Shown: positions 60,987 to 64,000 of the stretch, piece by piece
Layout: each line of letters starts with the position of its first letter
Numbering within the stretch: position 1 is the stretch's first letter
Made by a program: the position numbers and the translations under genes
The notes under the pieces: generated by a model
Databases searched by the model: none
Seen by the model: the letters and a program-made list of their open reading frames with translations, nothing else
Told to the model about the DNA's origin: nothing
DNA from: Methylotenera oryzisoli
GTDB taxonomy: Bacteria; Pseudomonadota; Gammaproteobacteria; Burkholderiales; Methylophilaceae
Assembly (NCBI GenBank): GCA_945881735.1
Contig: CAMCVF010000006.1
Coordinates: 58,817 to 122,816 of the forward strand
Direction: 5' to 3'
Length of the DNA stretch: 64,000 bases

Positions 60987-62357
60987 TTAATCAGTTGAGG
61001 CGGTTTGCCTGCGATTAAGCATTTCAATGCGCGCCATCAGGTTTAAGCTTTGCTTATCAAATGCTTGCTTATACTTTCCTTCTATAGGAATGCTCATAGG
61101 CAAAGCTACTTTCATTGGGTCGCGATGCACTTTATTGATTAAAAATTCATAATGCAAATGTGGCCCGGTTGCTAAACCAGACATACCTACAAAACCAATA
61201 ATATCGCCTTGTGCTACCCTCATACCTTTACGTAAACCTGGCGCAAAGCGAGATAAATGTCCATATACCGTGCTAATGCCGTTATCGTGTTTAAGCACAA
61301 TTATATTGCCATAACCACCTTTGCGGCCCACAAAATCTACTACACCATTGCCAGAAGCTTTAATTCGAGTACCCGTTGGTGCCGCCATGTCCACACCTTT
61401 ATGCGCTTTGATACGATTTAAAATAGGATGAAAACGGCCTGCGTTAAAAGAAGAGCTAATGCGGGTAAATTCTAGCGGTGAGCGTAAAAAAGATTTATGA
61501 ATGCTTTTGCCTTCTGGCGTGTAATAGGCAAACTTGCCCTCTGCGTCACCAAAATGCAGGGCTTGGTATTTTTTGCCTTGATTCACAAACTCTACCGCCA
61601 GCACATTGCCAAGCTTCATCATCTCGCCAGCATTATAAAAAGCTTCATACACTACATTAAAATAGTCGCCAGGCCGTAAATCATCATGAAAATCTATTTC
61701 GCTCGAAAAAATATCGGCAATTTGCAACGCAATTTGGTCAGGTATGCCGGCATCATCTGTGGCGCCAAATAATGAATCCACAATTATGGCTGATTTTAAA
61801 ACCTGATGATTTTGCAAAATCAGCTTTTGCGTTGCGACTTGATAGCCGCTGGGGGTAAGGCCAGCTACTAAAATGGTTTCGTGGTCCAATTCATACTCTA
61901 AATGCAGTAATCGGCCATCCAAATTAGTTTTAATTTCTAGGGTATGGCCAGGAATCAGTCGGTTGTTCATGGCGCGTGCTTCTGGGGAAAGCATTAAAAA
62001 TTTAATCGCATCTTCATCGCGAATATTCATGCGTTTAAAGATACTAGCCAACGTATCGTCACGCCGCACTTGGTCAATTTGCCAAAACTCCTCATCGTGA
62101 TTGACATTGTGCACGGCTAGCGGCAAGGTCACCTCTTCTGTAATGGTTCCTGCTTTAACATAGCGCGGCTGCTCGGGCGAAACGGTACCAAAGGCAGCGA
62201 TAATCGCAAAAAATGGTAAAACCAAAATAAGCGAAACCCAACGCAATTTTATTTTTCGCAAACCCTGTAATAGGTTTTGCGTTAAAATAGTGGGTTTAGT
62301 TTTTTGCGTATTTTTGTTTAAGAAATGCGTCATAAAATAATATAAAAAATCGCTCAA
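60987..62357 (-). CDS. M23-family peptidoglycan endopeptidase
   Basis: Zinc metallopeptidase that cuts peptide bonds in peptidoglycan. A basic N terminus and one membrane segment (about residues 35-60, ending before VSPEQPRYV) anchor it to the inner membrane. A middle domain with LysM/OapA-like character (RRDDTLASIFKRM) follows, and the C-terminal LytM domain carries the zinc ligands in HKGVDMAAPTGT and GPHLHYEF. An ATG eight residues in is an alternative start. It is upstream of anmK and divergent from tyrS. Confidence 0.94.
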   Translation of the reverse strand: MSDFLYYFMTHFLNKNTQKTKPTILTQNLLQGLRKIKLRWVSLILVLPFFAIIAAFGTVSPEQPRYVKAGTITEEVTLPLAVHNVNHDEEFWQIDQVRRDDTLASIFKRMNIRDEDAIKFLMLSPEARAMNNRLIPGHTLEIKTNLDGRLLHLEYELDHETILVAGLTPSGYQVATQKLILQNHQVLKSAIIVDSLFGATDDAGIPDQIALQIADIFSSEIDFHDDLRPGDYFNVVYEAFYNAGEMMKLGNVLAVEFVNQGKKYQALHFGDAEGKFAYYTPEGKSIHKSFLRSPLEFTRISSSFNAGRFHPILNRIKAHKGVDMAAPTGTRIKASGNGVVDFVGRKGGYGNIIVLKHDNGISTVYGHLSRFAPGLRKGMRVAQGDIIGFVGMSGLATGPHLHYEFLINKVHRDPMKVALPMSIPIEGKYKQAFDKQSLNLMARIEMLNRRQTASTD

Positions 62358-62459
62358 ATGCCTGAATTAAAAAGCTTTATACTTTAAATAGAAATACATA
62401 TTAACAGAAATTTTATCGCAATAAAAAGTAACAACTTGTAAATATACTCTTTTTAGCCA

Positions 62460-63683
62460 TTGGAAAAAGCCGTGAATACCGACATCAACCAATCATTAGC
62501 CATCATTAAACGCGGATGTGAAGAATTACTGATTGAACAAGAATTAATCGAAAAATTACGGTTGAATGCTAAGTCTGGCATTCCGCTAAGAATCAAAGCA
62601 GGCTTTGATCCAACCGCGCCCGATTTGCATCTTGGTCATACTGTACTAATCAACAAGCTACGCCATTTTCAAGATTTAGGCCATCAAATCTTGTTTTTGA
62701 TTGGCGATTTCACAGGCATGATTGGCGATCCAACTGGTAAAAGTGCGACGCGTCCACCATTAACTAAAGAGCAAGTGATTGAAAATGCACAATCTTATGC
62801 AGAGCAAGTCTTTAAAATATTAGATAAAGATAAAACCGAAATCGTATTTAATTCAAGCTGGTTAATCGATTTGGGTGCGGCAGGTATGCTCAAACTAGCC
62901 TCAAGTTTAACAGTTGCCCGCATGCTAGAACGCGATGACTTTTCAAAAAGATTCAAGTCTAACCAACCAATTGCCATTCATGAGTTTATGTATCCGCTAC
63001 TTCAAGGCTACGACTCAGTCGCATTAAAAGCGGACGTGGAATTGGGCGGTACTGACCAAAAATTCAACCTATTAATGGGTCGCGAGTTACAAAAACAAGC
63101 AGGCCAAAGCCAGCAGTGCGTATTGACCATGCCACTATTAGAGGGTTTAGATGGCGTTAATAAAATGTCCAAATCGCTGAATAACTATATTGGCATTAAC
63201 GAAGCGCCTGAAATTATCTTTGCAAAACTAATGTCGATTAGCGATGAATTAATGTGGCGCTACATAGAGCTGCTTTCGTTTCAATCATTAGAAACGGTTC
63301 AGCAATGGAAATCAGCCGTAGCAGCTGGCGAGAATCCTCGTAATATTAAGGTGAGATTCGCACAAGAGATAGTAACGCGCTTTCATAGTCAGCTTGATGC
63401 CGAAAAAGCGCTAAGTGATTTTCAAACGCGGGCCAAAGGCGGTGTACCCGATGATGTGCCAGAAGTGACTGTCAATATTGATAGTGCATCGATTGGAGTT
63501 GCGCAATTATTAAAATTAGCAGGCTTAGTAGAAAGCACTTCTGAAGCAAATCGCGCTATTGATCAAGGCGGCGTAAAATTAGATAGCGAAAAAGTAAGCG
63601 ATAAAAGTTTGCAGCTCAACAAAGGGTTTACCGGCGTAGCGCAAGTGGGTAAACGCAAATTTGCTAAAATAAATGTAGTTTAG
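62460..63683 (+). CDS. tyrS: Tyrosyl-tRNA synthetase
   Basis: Class I synthetase charging tRNA-Tyr. The HIGH motif is HLGH at residues 57-60, the KMSKS motif occurs as is (NKMSKSLNN), and an S4-like RNA-binding domain closes the protein. At 407 residues it fits the TyrS group of long-variant (TyrZ-like) proteobacterial enzymes. The start is uncertain: TTG 62460 or GTG 62472, neither with a strong ribosome site. It is the last gene before the rrn leader. Confidence 0.95.
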   Translation: MEKAVNTDINQSLAIIKRGCEELLIEQELIEKLRLNAKSGIPLRIKAGFDPTAPDLHLGHTVLINKLRHFQDLGHQILFLIGDFTGMIGDPTGKSATRPPLTKEQVIENAQSYAEQVFKILDKDKTEIVFNSSWLIDLGAAGMLKLASSLTVARMLERDDFSKRFKSNQPIAIHEFMYPLLQGYDSVALKADVELGGTDQKFNLLMGRELQKQAGQSQQCVLTMPLLEGLDGVNKMSKSLNNYIGINEAPEIIFAKLMSISDELMWRYIELLSFQSLETVQQWKSAVAAGENPRNIKVRFAQEIVTRFHSQLDAEKALSDFQTRAKGGVPDDVPEVTVNIDSASIGVAQLLKLAGLVESTSEANRAIDQGGVKLDSEKVSDKSLQLNKGFTGVAQVGKRKFAKINVV

Positions 63684-63737
63684 AAAGTCGATTTATCGAT
63701 ATCATCAATCCTCTTTAAAAGTCTTTCAAAATTAGTG

Positions 63738-63765
63738 TAGACGGGGCTTCAAAGCTCTGTATAAT
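63738..63765 (+). promoter_or_regulatory. rrn promoter P1
   Basis: TAGACG (63738-63743), a 16-base spacer and a perfect TATAAT (63760-63765), followed by the GC-rich discriminator GCGCACCTC typical of growth-rate-controlled rRNA promoters. It is the upstream copy of a duplicated promoter. Confidence 0.82.
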
Positions 63766-63899
63766 GCGCACCTCTTTACAAAAAAAGCGTAACGTAAAGT
63801 AATTAAAAAACGCAGCAATTTAAAGCATTCAAAATTAATTAGAAGTCTTACAAAATTAAACATTGACGTTGCTTCAAAGCTCTGTATAATGCGCACCTC
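63746..63899 (+). repeat. Direct repeat of the rrn promoter core
   Basis: An identical 29-base sequence occupies 63746-63774 and 63871-63899, from the spacer through the -10 and discriminator. Similarity extends leftward with GTCTT-CAAAATTA before both -35 elements. The two promoters are a tandem duplication, spaced 125 bases apart. Confidence 0.9.
63863..63890 (+). promoter_or_regulatory. rrn promoter P2
   Basis: TTGACG (63863-63868), a 16-base spacer and TATAAT (63885-63890), followed by the same GCGCACCTC discriminator. It lies exactly 125 bases downstream of P1. Confidence 0.88.
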
Positions 63900-63962
63900 G
63901 TTAACGCAAAGCGTAAAACGAAATATCCAAAAAGTGATTCACTTCTTCGGTAGCAAGAACAA

Positions 63963-63973
63963 GCTCTTTAACA
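63963..63973 (+). promoter_or_regulatory. rRNA antitermination boxA
   Basis: GCTCTTTAACA matches the conserved boxA bound by NusB and S10 in rRNA leaders. A small hairpin, AAGTG-ATT-CACTT, about 20 bases upstream may act like boxB. These signals imply that a 16S rRNA gene begins shortly after the right edge of the window. Confidence 0.85.
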
Positions 63974-64000
63974 AAATGAACGACTGATAAGTGTGGGTGT

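Overview
The window reads as the replication-origin region of a betaproteobacterial chromosome, most likely Methylophilaceae or a close relative (Nitrosomonadales). The basis is gene order and protein character: atpIBEFHAGDC, parB-parA-rsmG-mnmG, mnmE-yidC-yidD-rnpA-rpmH, then dnaA-dnaN-gyrB on the other strand, together with an orphan pqqA-like gene, the argH-algZ-algR-hemC-hemD cluster and the phosphatase/kinase-yicC-gmk-rpoZ-spoT cluster. The DNA is AT-leaning by eye and the family assignment is an inference.

Layout. 1-7.2 kb: complete F1Fo ATP synthase operon on the minus strand; the atpC stop lies at or just past the left edge. 7.3-11.5 kb: parB, parA, rsmG and mnmG, with overlapping or closely spaced ends. 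12.0-15.9 kb: mnmE, yidC, yidD, rnpA and rpmH. 16.0-21.5 kb: dnaA, a DnaA-box and AT-rich oriC candidate, dnaN and gyrB on the plus strand. Three parS-type palindromes (two perfect, one with a single mismatch) surround this core, so origin, partition complex and their proteins sit together. 21.7-25.9 kb is a looser accessory stretch: HU, a J-domain-like protein, a broken LuxR-type regulator, an orphan ParA ATPase, rubredoxin, OxyR and a pqqA-like gene that lacks the cross-linked glutamate. 26-36 kb: dsbD-tlpA, aroQ, accBC, prmA and a zinc-ribbon protein, fxsA, a ferredoxin reductase, hemD and hemC. 36-40 kb: a small channel-like protein, an AlgR/AlgZ-type two-component pair and argH. 40.5-53.7 kb: hemW, rdgB, rph, PP2C phosphatase, Ser/Thr kinase, yicC, gmk, rpoZ, spoT, recG, ubiC and ubiA. 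53.7-54.6 kb: an island of three unrecognised small minus-strand genes. 54.7-63.7 kb: rplM-rpsI, argC, a membrane coiled-coil protein, bactofilin, erpA, gltA, anmK, an M23 peptidase and tyrS. The right edge holds two tandem, duplicated rrn promoters and boxA, so a 16S rRNA gene should begin just outside.

Most of the window is conserved housekeeping DNA. The parts that deserve attention are the parS/oriC arrangement, the pqqA-like gene with Gly in place of the essential Glu, the decayed genes (LuxR regulator, GDSL hydrolase, and weaker remnants at 11.6 and 40.3 kb), the small-protein island at 53.7-54.6 kb, an unrecorded 31-residue membrane peptide at 23.2 kb, two large intergenic hairpins and the duplicated rrn promoter. 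I did not see a phage, insertion sequence, CRISPR array or recognisable defence system.
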